A stretch of 64,000 nt of DNA, from positions 153,674,766 through 153,738,765 of the forward strand of contig CM022945.1 of assembly GCA_012931725.1 (NCBI GenBank). Reading direction: 5' to 3'. This document shows positions 24,429-35,047 of this stretch, piece by piece (position 1 is the first letter of the stretch; the number at the start of each line of letters is the position of its first letter). This DNA comes from Litsea cubeba. Its lineage: Eukaryota; Streptophyta; Magnoliopsida; Laurales; Lauraceae. The notes beneath the pieces are model-generated. The model saw nothing but the letters and a program-made list of their open reading frames with translations, was not told the DNA's origin and made no database searches. The position numbers were made by a program, and so were the translations under genes.

Positions 24429-26248
24429 GTCTTTGCGAACAGAAAACCCTTCAAAGGTAAAGAAGTCCACTTCGCAGACTCACAGATGTATGAAGGTGAA
24501 AAAGAAGAAGAGGATAAGCACACAGCATCCTTTGCCGAAAATCTCCAGAAAGATAAAGGTAAAGTTCCTCAACAATCACCGGAAGAAAAAAAATCATCCG
24601 GTAAATCCGAAGAGAGCATTCAAACTCCCTTCATCATCTCCCTCAAACCTTCAAAGCCTTTGGTCGTCACAACTAAAGTGAAGAAGGTAAAGCAAAAGCC
24701 TGGGGGAAAATTTGTTGTCTCTTTCGTGTCTATCATGCAAGACACGGATTCAGATTCAGAGCCAGAAGACGACACATCATCAAGCCAAGCTGACACTCAG
24801 CAAGTTCAGCCTGCTCTCACTCCAATGGAGACAACTTTTGACATTGAAGATCCTACGTCAGCTTCCTTCATTGTTCCAGCAACTTCAGCAAAGGAAAAGC
24901 CGATCTTCTTCCATAGATCGGATGTTTCTTCATCAAACTCCATGCTTGAACCTTTCCAAAATAAAGGTATGCCTCAACTATCCTTATACAGTTCTGTGGC
25001 ACAAGCTATTATGAAGAAAATGGGCTATGACGCTCAAAACCCAGTCGGTTTGGGAGAAGGACGCAGTATTCTCACGCCATTAGGGCCCGTCTTGACCAAA
25101 AGCCAGCTGGAAGATTGGAGACTCTATGGCTATATAGAAAAGTCTTCACACGGGTTAGGGTATGATCGTGACACACCCTTGAGACAGTTGACACAAAGGC
25201 TTAAAAGTCAATATACTGACCAAGCCTCAACATCTCAAGTCCATGAAGACATCGATCTCCCTGGATATCTCTTTAATGAGTCACCTGACAAAGATCCAGG
25301 AAGCTCATCCAATTGGTACGATTTCTCCGAAAATGAAGAAGAGTTGTCCGATGGCACAGACGTGTGGTCTTCTGACCCAGAAGAACCCTCATCTCCAAAA
25401 GAAGTAGCCTACTTCAACCCGGTTTCAACAGGCGATTGGGATCATCTCATAGCAAGCATGGGGAAAATTACCAATCAAGAAGACCCGTGGAAAGGAACAA
25501 AACCTTGGTCTGGAAATGCCTTTGAAACCCCAGAAGGTTTCGTTGAGCTGGAAGCCTCCGAAAATATTGTGGAGGAACCACCTTCGAACCTTCCAACAAA
25601 AGATCATGTTCAAAAGATAGACTTGGGAACGCCAGGTAACCCACGTCCTGTATTCATAAGCAAGAATATAAAGGATGAAGAGTTACCCGAGTATATCGCC
25701 TTTCTTCATGAGTTCGTTGATTGCTTTGCATGGTCTTACGCTGAAATGCCAGGCTTAGACCCCAAAATAGCGGTTCACAAACTCAATCTTCAAGAAGACA
25801 TCAAGCCTGTCAAACAAAGCCAAAGAAGATTCCGTCTAGATGTGATGGATAAAATTGAACAAGAAGTTCAAAAACTCAAAAGCGTCGGCTTCATCCGTGA
25901 GGAACAACATCCTGAATGGTTGGCCAAATTATCCCCGTGACAAAGAAAAACGGGCAGATCAGGGTCTGTATTGACTATAGAGACCTGAACGGCGCATGCC
26001 CTAAAGATGAATTTCCGCTCCCCATACCAGAGGTAATGATCGATAATACCTGTGGATTCGAGCGAATGACATTCATGGATGGTTTCTCTGGCTACAATCA
26101 GATAAAGATGCATCCTGAAGATGAAAAACATACATCTTTTCGGACCCCATTTGGCGTGTATTGCTACACTGTCATGCCATTTGGTCTGAAAAATGCTGGT
26201 GACACATATCAGAGGGCTATGATGAAAATATTCCAAGATATGTAGCAC
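24429..26248 (+). pseudogene. A2 G-patch domain and N-terminal reverse transcriptase
   Basis: After the TGA the same frame stays open to 25940. It encodes a low-complexity stretch, then a G-patch-like segment (24993-25085; KKMGYDAQNPVGLGEGRS and LGYD further on), a motif found in several plant Tat elements and in some retroviral proteases where it binds nucleic acid. RT begins at about 25790 (PVKQSQRRFRLDVMDKIEQE). A shift at about 25930 moves RT into the frame open from 25916, with CIDYRDLNGACPKDEFPLP, GFSGYNQIKMHPEDE and VMPFGLKNAG. That frame ends at TAG 26243-26245. RT would copy element RNA into cDNA. Confidence 0.85.
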
Positions 26249-27060
26249 AAGACGGTTGAATGTTAAGTTGATGACCTCGCCGTCAAGAGCAAAAGAAAAG
26301 AAGATCATCTCGAACACCTTCGAGAAGTCTTCCTCCGGCTTCGCAAACACAAACTGCGAATGAATCCTTTGAAATGCTTCTTCGGCATCTCGTCGGGTAA
26401 GTTCCTCGGATTCTTAGTTTGGAAAGCTGGAATAGAGCTTGACCCCATAAAAGTCAAAGCCATTCTAGAAATGCCCTCTCCAAGAACCTTGAGAGAACTC
26501 AAAGGGCTTCAAGGGAGATTGGCCTACATCAGACGGTTCATCTCCAATCTTTCGGGGAAACGCCGTCCATTCTCCTGGTTGATGAAAAAAGGTGTAAACT
26601 TTGTCTGGGATGCTGACTGTGAAGCTGCTTTCCAAGACATCAAGTCATACCTGACAAAACCTCCAGTGTTAGCTGCTCCTACCACAGGAAAACCATTTAT
26701 CTTGTACACAAGAGCCCTTGATCACTCTTTGGGAGCTCTGCTTGCTTAAGAAAATGATCAAAGAAAAGAAGCTGCTCTATATTACCTCAGCCGCATGCCA
26801 GTAGGTACAGAGCATCGCTACTCTCCAGTCGAAAAAGAATGCCTTGCAGTGATGTTCGCCGTACAAAAGCTGCGTCACTACTTGCTTTCTAACACAGTAT
26901 ACCTGGTCTCGAGGGTCAACCTCTTGAAGGTCCTTGTCACAAAGGCAGGTTCTCCACGCTCGCTGGCAAAATGGACCATCTCTGTCACATTGATTGGTAT
27001 GTACCACAAAAGGATCAGGGCAAGCTCTAGCGGACTTCCTCGCAGAGCATCCATTGCCTA
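26249..27060 (+). pseudogene. A2 reverse transcriptase C-terminus and Gypsy RNase H
   Basis: RT resumes as HKTVEC-stop-VDDLAVKSKRKEDH. The catalytic box that should be YVDD has TAA in place of Tyr (about 26264), while both Asp codons survive. Next come KCFFGISSGKFLGFLV and the connection. The Gypsy RNase H spans about 26690-26900 (FILYTRALDHSLGALLA, a TAA at 26747-26749, then YSPVEKECLAVMFAVQKLRHYL). The first catalytic Asp position of RNase H is not clear because YTRALD replaces the usual TDAS-type motif. The segment degrades after about 26920. Confidence 0.8.
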
Positions 27061-27540
27061 AAGATTCTCCCTCAGAGATGATCTCCCAGACGAACCAGTC
27101 TACAATGTGGAGACTTCTCATAAAGTGCCTCCTGGGACATGTACTTTGACGGTGCAACCAGGACGAAGGAAAAAAGACAGCTGATCTCGAGGGAGTTGGG
27201 CATCCTCTTTGTTTGCCCCGACAAATACATGATTCCACACGCTTTCTCGCTACTGGAACCATGCACAAACATGCAGCTGAATATCAAGCTCTGATTTCTA
27301 GGATTGGGAACTCGCCATCGAATCCGGTATCACCATGCTGGAAGTCTTTGGAGACTCTCAACTGATCGTCAACCAGATGAATCAGAAATTTGAAGTCAAG
27401 AAGCCAGATTTGCTGCCTTACTACAACAAAGCACAATCGCTTCTGCAAAAGTTTGACATCTGTCACATCACCCACATTCGTAGAGGTGAAAACATACGTG
27501 CAGATGCCCTAGCTGGACTTGCCGCATCCATGGCAATTCA
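27061..27540 (+). pseudogene. A2 second (archaeal-like) RNase H
   Basis: A second RNase H follows the first, the hallmark of the Tat lineage. The first half reads YFDGATRTKEKRQ (about 27138-27180) with the catalytic Asp in FDGA, and NMQ-AEYQAL near 27270-27295, where a one-base loss breaks the frame. The second half, in the frame open from 27335, reads FGDSQLIVNQMNQKFEV (catalytic GDS) and RGENIRADALAGLAA (the RADALA motif). It is thought to help remove RNA from the hybrid during reverse transcription. Confidence 0.8.
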
Positions 27541-28930
27541 GGAAGGGGAAAACATGCAAATCACAGTGTGCGAAAGAAGAATCCTTCCTCCTCTTAACAC
27601 ACACCAAGCTGTTGCTGAATGCCACCAAGTGGTTGGAAGTAGGATTTCAATCCTTCAAACTTCAATCGGCGACTGGAGGGATCCGTTCATTGATTACATT
27701 ATGTTCGGAATCCTACCTGAAGATCCAAAAGAACGGGTAAGCACCCAAAGGCGAACCCCAAGCTTTCATTTGGATATTCCTTCAAAAATCCTTTACAGGA
27801 AATCCTTCAACGGAGTACTTCTACGCTGCTTGTCACAACAAGAGGCTGAAGAAACACTCAAAGAAGTTCATGCTGGTCTTTGCGGAGCTCATCAGGCTGG
27901 TCCCAAACTCTATGATCAGATAAAAAGGTTAGGACATCACTGGCCTACCATGGTAGCCGACGCAATGCAATTTGCTAAGCGCTGCCAACAATGCCAAGTT
28001 CATGGAGATTACATTCACATGCCTCCAGAATGGCTGCATCCTACAGCAATTTCATGGCCTTTCGAAGCCTTGGGTATGGACATCATAGGTCCTATTTCTC
28101 TCCCTTCGAGCAAAGGTCATCACTTCATCTTCGCCGCTATGGATTATTTCTCCAAGTGGTCAGAAGCATTTGCGTTCAACGAAATGAAGACCTCATCAGT
28201 CCTTCAGTTCCTGCGCACCAACATCATTTGTCGTTTCGGCATACCCAAAAGATTCGTCCATGATAACGAACCACAATTCCGGGATCATCGATTCTATAGG
28301 TTCTGCGGCAAATACAAAATCCAAAGCTGTCCTTCGACTCCGTACAATCCGACAGCAAACGGGTTAGCAGAAGCTTTCAACAAGACACTCTGCAAAATCC
28401 TCAAAAAAATGGTCTCTAGTCACAAAAGAGACTGGAGCGATAAAATGTCTGAAGCTTTGTGGGCCTATCGAACCACCATTCGAGGGCCAACCCATAGCAC
28501 ACCATTCTCCTTGGTCTATGGATGCGAAGCTATCGTGCCCTTGGAAGTACAAATTCCTTCCTTGAGGGTATCCTTGCAAAATGACATGACTCAAGAAAGC
28601 AATGTCAAATTGCGATTTCATGAGCTGGACAATCTCGATGAGAGACGGCTCGAAGCTCAATAAAGCATTGAACTTTACCAAGCACGCATGGCATGATCTT
28701 TCGATAAAAAGGTCAGGCAATGCGCCTACAAAAAGGGTGACTTGGTTCTTGCGGTAAAAAGACCAATGGTCTTCGCTCACAAGTCCAAAGGCAAATTTGA
28801 GCCAAAATGGGAGGGACCCTACGTCATCCACAAGGTTTTCTCTAATGGCGCATATGCACTCCTAAACATGGAAGGCGACAAATGTATGCTGCCCATCAAC
28901 GGCAAGTTCTTAAAGCGGTACTACCCTTAA
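27541..28930 (+). pseudogene. A2 integrase
   Basis: Contains an HHCC zinc-binding domain (EVHAGLCGAHQAG to CQQCQVH, about 27865-28005), a catalytic core with Asp in LGMDIIGP (about 28075), Asp in VHDNEPQF (about 28260) and Glu in GLAEAFNKTL (about 28366), and a C-terminal domain ending KFLKRYYP at 28930. There is no chromodomain. TAA at 28661-28663 and a TGA at about 28696 interrupt the linker before the C-terminal domain, which otherwise stays in the same frame. HDN instead of the more usual SDNG may be a further change. It would insert cDNA into the genome. Confidence 0.85.
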
Positions 28931-30415
28931 AGACTTACCCAATTGGGTAAGAGCAATGCCTGTACGGCCAAAACCGGTTTCCAGGTACACGCTCGCTAAA
29001 CCCGCCCTTTTTTAGAATTTTCATGTCAAATGTTGAAATTTCTAGAAATTTAAACAATGCTTACTTCCATCGTTTCATTGTTCAAAAAACCCAAGTTTAG
29101 GAACCTTTCCCTAACTTGACCAAAATTTTCAACCCTTGAACCCAAAATTCATGGTTTGAAACAAAATCCGGATTCAGGGATTTCTACCCTAGTCCACCCT
29201 GCCTTTTACCGCCAAAATGGTTTTAGGTCAAAGCTTATGACCCTCGTGTCTTTAAACAAAAAAAAATGGTTTTTTCAAAAAACCGCGAGGAAGCGACGCT
29301 TAGTCGATACTCGCACAAATCGGAAGCATATGAACCATGTTCGACACTTCCAAAATCGCAGGGAAGCGACATTTCGTCAATACTTGCAAAATCCAAAACC
29401 GTGGAAATGCAACATTTCAGTTGATATCCACAACCCAAATTTCAAAGGTTCGAAAAAACCTAAAAAAACCATGGAGACGCAACATTTCAGTTGACATCCA
29501 TAACCCAAAGGTTCAAGAAAACCACAAATTTCAAAAATCATGGGGAAACGACATCAAGTTAGTACCCGCAAAACCAGAATTTTTGAAAAGCAAGGATGCG
29601 ACATTCCATCGATACTTGCACCCAAATCCGCGAGGATGCGACATTCCATTGATACTGGCAACCGAATGAGCAAGGAGGCGACATTCCATCGATACTTGCA
29701 AGAACATTCAGCAGGGAGGCGACTTTTGGTCGATACTTGCATTTTTGAAAACCAAACAGGCTATAGATGCCACCAAACCAAAACGGCTATAAATGCCACC
29801 AAAACAGGCTATAAATGCCACAAACCGGCTATCAATGCCACCAAAACAAAACCGGCTATCAATGCCACAAACAAAAAATTGGCTTTCAAAAACCCCGGCT
29901 ATCATGCCACAAACCAAAAACCGGCTATCAATGCCACAAATTTGGCTATCAATGCCACCAAAACTGGCTATAGATGCCACAAAAAAAAAAACTCGGCTAT
30001 CAATGCCACACAAAAAAAAGCTGGCTCTCATACCAAAATTGGCTTCCATGCCACAAGCAAAAATCCGGCTTCCATGCCAAAACAATCATTTGACAAAAGA
30101 TTTTCACAAAATGACAAGCTTTTGATCAAATCCCATTTAGCAATTACTTTTATCACAAAAAGATTCAAGTAAGCGTAGGGATAACAAAAAAAAATAGAGT
30201 ACCGAAAAGAATACATGTGGTACCAAAAAAAAGAAAGTGTTCACAAGCACTACCAAAAAAGAGTACCAAAAAAAATACATGTGGTACCAAAAAAAAGAAA
30301 AGTGTTCACAAACACTAAAAAAAAGTACCAAAAAAATACAAGTGGTACTAAAAACAAGAGAGAGAAGGATAGTTTCTGCTACAAAAACAGGAGCTCAATT
30401 AAAAATGGTCTCCAG
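28931..30415 (+). repeat. A2 3' noncoding region with several minisatellites
   Basis: No sense coding sequence. Three repeat clusters are visible. From about 29285 to 29740, roughly ten copies of a ~30-70-bp unit contain GCGACATTCCATCGATACTT or variants. From 29755 to 30080, about 13 short units match GGCTATCAATGCCACAAA. From 30185 to 30350, three copies of a ~60-bp unit combine GTACCAAAAAA, GTGTTCACAAACAC and TACATGTGGTACC. Such tandem-repeat-rich 3' regions are typical of Tat/Ogre elements. Open frames here, such as 29540-30172, reflect repeats without stops. Confidence 0.8.
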
Positions 30416-33400
30416 CTAAGAGTTCAGCTCCTTAAGCAAACTTTTGGCCTTAGCCGTCAAGGATTCCAAGGCACGCTTCTTCAGGAATTTGCCATGAGAT
30501 ACTGGAGTGGGCTGTACCCCTTCTTTCGCACCAGGAAGCTTATCTCGAGCAGTTCGCCATTGTTTGTTCTCATCAGACTTCCTTTTAAGAACTTGATTGG
30601 CATCTGCAACCTGGTGAATCAGAGCAGTCTCCCTTTCACGAGCCTCTGTTATTGCAGTCCACTTGGCAGCGACTTGTGCCTGCAGATGCTCAAGACGTCT
30701 CCTGGCCTCATCGACCTCCCTATCAAGGATGTTCAGGTCATGTGTCAGCCCAATGATGTTTAGCTCTTCTAAGTTCTTCTCTCGGACTACCTGCTTCCTG
30801 CTTTCCGTAGCCTCATCCAGATTAGACTGAGCCTTATCCGCAGGGTCCAGGAACATCTCCTTAAAGAACTGGTCATCAGGAAAACCAATGGTCTCAAACC
30901 ACCTATCACCCAGCTCAATGATCCTATCAACGATCGCCCTGGCACTTGTGACATCTAGACCAGCCTCTTCAGCATCACCGAGAATCTCACGCACATGCTG
31001 GATCATCCCAAATCCGGCATCTAAGTGCCCAGAAAGCAGAGTCTCAATCCAAGAGCTCAGAACTCGCACCACCACCTTCTTCGCAAAAAGAAGAGATGGC
31101 CCAGCTGAAGATTCGCCCAACTCCATTGGTCGGCTGCTCATGTCATCATCTGTTGGAAGAGTAACAAAAGAACTCTTTCCAGTTGAAGCTGCTCCTGCTC
31201 GGGAAGGAATCTCAGCACGAGGTATCTCCTCAACATTGTCAGAACTGGTCCCAGGAGTCTCTACCTCTGGATCAACCTCTGGCATCCCTTGCTCTGGTTC
31301 TAAAGGAAGCGACGGACCCTCCTCTGTCACTTCAAAACCTGCCAAAGAACCACAAAAAGGTATGAATATGATCCTGTTTGAAAATCATTATCAGGGTTAT
31401 AACTACAAAATACCTTCTTCGACGACTGGCGGAAAACTTTCTTCCTCCATGAACTCATCGGAAGCATCATCAACATTTGCGTCCATCGATGGTTCAAAGT
31501 CATCGGAATCCTGTGGCAAGTCAGCTGGCAAGAAATGTGTTAGCAAACCAAGTCACAGACAAAAAAAAGAAAGCAAAAGAAGTCGTACCAATTGGAGATT
31601 CTGGATTCACTCCAGAGTCCCTCGGTTCTTCTTCAGGTGCCCCGACAGGATCCGTCACCACCTCATCGACTGGAACCTCAGGCATCACCAAGTCTTCCTC
31701 TGCTAAAAAAAAAAAGAAAAGCAGAAACAAGAAGCAAATCAGAACATGGAAAAATCCCATGAAAACGAATGGAAAGAGAAAAAGGAAGAATCATACCTTC
31801 ACCGACGGTCTCTTCTTCTCGGCTTCTCTTCTCTGGAGGCTCGTCAGGATCCACTGGCACATCCTCATTGATAGAAAGAGGAACTTCCAAGTCAGGAGAG
31901 TCCTCATGCTGCCCCTTGCTGCGATGATGACTCCTCCTCCTCTTACTCCTGCGGGCTCGCTTCTTGGACGAACCTGCCCCGCTGTCAGAGTCAAGTTTCC
32001 CACTTGACTCCTCACTGGATGGTCTACTCTTGCCAGTAGACTCCACGGAAGCTTGCCTCTGTGCCGCTTGCATCCAAGCACCAAGTCCGGCTTCTTCCTG
32101 TTCTAGCTGCTCTAAAGCCTCATCAGGTATTTCTCGAACAGCTTCAGAACCAATGACGCCCTGGTCACCGAGAAAGCCTATCTTGTGCTTCTCTCCAGAA
32201 AGGAAGGCCCAAACTTCCTCTCGCCGGACGCCATCCGACTTTCTAAGGCCCTTTCCAGATCCGAGCTTCACATCAAGCTCCTTCTTGGAAAGCCCCCGAT
32301 ATGCCGAAAAGCTCTCCGCGAACCACTTCGCAAAGTCGGCAGTCCGGGAAGTCAGCAACACAGGATAAGAAATCATGGCTGTAGTATCTTCAGCACTATA
32401 GAAAGCCCATGCATTTCTCCCGTCCTGTAAACCTCCAAAGCGCTTCACCATGCTTGAAGGCGCTCCAACAACGCCTTGAGAAAAGCCCAGCTGCAAAGCA
32501 AAGCGAGAGGGTACATACGGCTGGATGTCGACGAAAAGATGTCTACGGTACACCATCGTGCCGACACGTATGCTGAAAAGCCACTCTCTCTCTGCATTCG
32601 TCAAGGAATAATGCCTTCCCGACCCCGCCCTGGTAGAGTCTCGGGAGGCACCAAAATCAAAAGCCTTCTTCCGCAACTCCGGAGAAAGCTTCACTGAAGA
32701 CTGCCCCATCTCGACGTCCCTGAACCGTCGGATCCTCATGCGGGCAAACCAAAGTGATTCGGACACGGCTTTGCCCTTAGCCAGCCGAATCATCAGAGGA
32801 TCATCATCCTGTGCAGCACCCAGCCGGTGGAAGCCAGGACAGTGGTACACGTACCACAAATAAAAGATATGGGCTGAAAATAACCTATTCATGAGAAGCC
32901 CAAGCCGAACCAAAAAAGCAGCAGCCTGCAGTTCGGTACACAGGTAGGAGTAAAGAGCTGGCACCAAAGCGAGCTGCTCTCCAAACGCCATCTGACAAGC
33001 CGGAAAAATACAATGCGGCCTGATGTGCGTTCCATCTCCTCCAGCAAAAAGAGCCTCACCAAGCCAATAAGTGAGGTAAACAGCGAGATCTCTCCGCAGT
33101 GCAATGTCAGCACATATGGCGTTTGTACTGGCACAAAAGTCTCTCAACTCTTCTTGCATGGCCAAGATCTTCTTTGAACTTGGATCCTGAGCCCTGGCTT
33201 CTTGGGTCACGCTATCAGAAGACTCCCTGCTATCAAAAAAGTTGGGGAACGAAGAGCTAGAACTCTTCCAACTGCTGGATCTAACTTTCAAACCTTCTTT
33301 CTCCTTCACAAAATCATAGAAGGCGACGAGCTGAAAGTACAGAAGCCTGAACTCCTCAGACTGCCCCTCAAGGACGCTGTCAATCGGCATAAACTCATCA

Positions 33401-35047
33401 TAGAGTTTGCCGAGGATGGGCAATCCAGTAATGGCGCTCAGCTCCTTCAAAGAAAAACCAATCTCGCCATTCGTCACAAAGAAGGTATTGGTTTGTGGGA
33501 GGAATGATTCCAGCATAGCCATGAAGGCCTCGTCGGAAAAGATCACGGTCTCCCTAAAGGCACGGACCAAATCAAAAATCCCGGCTTCCTTCAAAAGGGC
33601 GCCACCAATCAGCAGGACGCGATCAGTCCACGACTTCCACTCGGAGTCAGCATTGAAACGGCCATGGAGTCGAAAAGGCTTGATCCAATTGCTGCCGTCA
33701 CCACTAAAAATACCAAGGCCCACCGGTCTCAAATCGACCGACGGATAATCAGAACCCTGGTAGCCGCTGGATGGCATCAACAGGTCCATGTCAATAGGCG
33801 ACCTCTCCATATATCCAGGAGAACCGCCAACAAAAACCCCGGTCTTGATTACAGTTGTCCTTCTCACCCAGATTGGAGGATCTTCCCTCTTAGAGCACGT
33901 GGGGGGCAAGGCTCATGATGGAGATGGTGCGATCAAACGTCGACCGGGTAGCAACAGTCTTCTTCTCACTATCAGCTGTGAAAGAGAACTGAAAACATCT
34001 CCTCTGGTATGTCATGTCATCAGGGACGGCATCACCAAAGAAGAAGGTAGGCTTGGGTAAAACACTCTGATCTTCCATCACCCATGGACGACTGCTTACC
34101 ATGATCTTATAGAATTCCTCTCCCTTGAGAGTGATCAGTCGCTGCCTCATCTCATCTCTGTTGAGGGAGTCGCACTCTTCCAGATTTCTCTCAACATACT
34201 GGACCTTCTCAAAGGCCTGCTGAACGGCCGGATAAGAAGATCTAGCAGATCGACGAGGAGCGCTTGTAGCAGGCTCTTTACCCTTGTTCGTTCTGGAGGA
34301 ACCACCTGCAAAGGATGGAAAAGAAAATGATCAAACATCAAAATGACAGAATCTCGCTAAAAAAAATCTGGCGAAAATTTTGACATGATGACGGGGCAAT
34401 TCCGAAGAAAAGGAACTATCCCGAAAGAAATAGAAAGCTTGAAGATGGGCTCAACATCGCTGCGAGCTCCAAAACTCCAAACTTTCGAAACCTCAAAGTC
34501 TCCGCAAAATCAGGAAGGGTCAACATCGCTGCGAGCTCCAAATTCCCAAATTTGCGAAAACTTTCAGGTATGCTATCACATCATGCTACAAATTTAATTT
34601 ACAATTGAATGCATGCATGAACATCTAGGTTTGCCAAAAAAGGGGCACTATCATGATGAGCAAAAGAAAAAAAAAAAACTTTCTCAAAAAAAAAGAAGAG
34701 GGAGAAAGAAAAACAAAAAAAAAGAAACTTTCTCAAAAAAAAAGGGGGGAAAGAAAACAAAAAAAAAACAGAGAAAAGAAAAAAACAAAAAGGGGGATGG
34801 CCCACAGGCCACGTGGCCGTACGGATCTGTCCGTACGGCCCACAAAAGAAACAAAAAAAAAATGCAAAAAAAAAAAAGAAAGCAAAATGGAAAAAAAGTG
34901 TAAAAAAAAAAGGGGAAAACACGTGGAGAAAAAAAAAGAAAAAAAAGAAAAAAAAAAAAACGAAAGAAAAAAAAAAGAGAGAGAAAGAACTTTTTATTTT
35001 TTCCTACAATGGAGTTTTCTTGAAAAAGGGAACTTACTTGAAGCCAT
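30416..35047 (-). CDS. Spliced antisense gene: plant mobile domain-like protein
   Basis: Five exons on the minus strand: 35047-35038, 34305-31797, 31699-31589, 31524-31414, 31338-30416 (TAG at 30418-30416). All four introns start GT, end AG and are phase 1; sizes 732, 97, 64 and 75 bp. The spliced length is 3664 nt; discounting one extra base it is 1221 codons. Exon 2 holds a plant mobile domain-like region (aminotransferase-like family), with GLPILGKLYDEF, FLVRLGLLMNR and VDIQPYVPSRFALQLGFSQG. Exons 3-4 are acidic; exon 5 has a coiled coil (about 30590-30790). One lesion: a C run (minus strand, 33906-33901) of six shifts the frame, where five would keep it. Plant mobile domains occur in transposons and in host silencing proteins; function here is unknown. 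It could be the antisense extra ORF known from Tat elements, or a captured host gene. Confidence 0.75.
34306..35037 (-). other. Intron 1 of the antisense gene
   Basis: Donor GTAAGT at 35037-35032 directly after ATGGCTTCAA, acceptor CTTTGCAG ending at 34306. On the coding strand it is very T-rich (34640-35010). It also contains a ~50-bp direct repeat with CAACATCGCTGCGAGCTCCA (34451 and 34519) and a GC-rich hairpin at 34815-34840. The lysine-rich open frames on the plus strand here are translations of A-runs. Confidence 0.7.
34807..34840. promoter_or_regulatory. Palindrome with G-box core and perfect hairpin
   Basis: GGCCACGTGGCC (34807-34818) is a 12-bp palindrome with a CACGTG core, the plant G-box. 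It overlaps an 11-bp inverted repeat, GGCCGTACGGA, TCTG loop, TCCGTACGGCC (34815-34840). It stands out as GC-rich in an A/T-homopolymer setting. No role is shown. Confidence 0.45.

Noticed and set aside
29540..30172. 210-codon open frame
   Set aside because: Arises from tandem minirepeats lacking stops; low-complexity Asn/Ala/Thr/Lys product.
30416..31345. 309-codon frame read as a separate protein starting at MAGFEV
   Set aside because: The first residues are intron 4 sequence; splice signals show it is exon 5 of the antisense gene.
31678..33909. 743-codon frame read as a complete protein
   Set aside because: Its first codon is TTG inside exon 2 and its last ~39 codons are intron 2.
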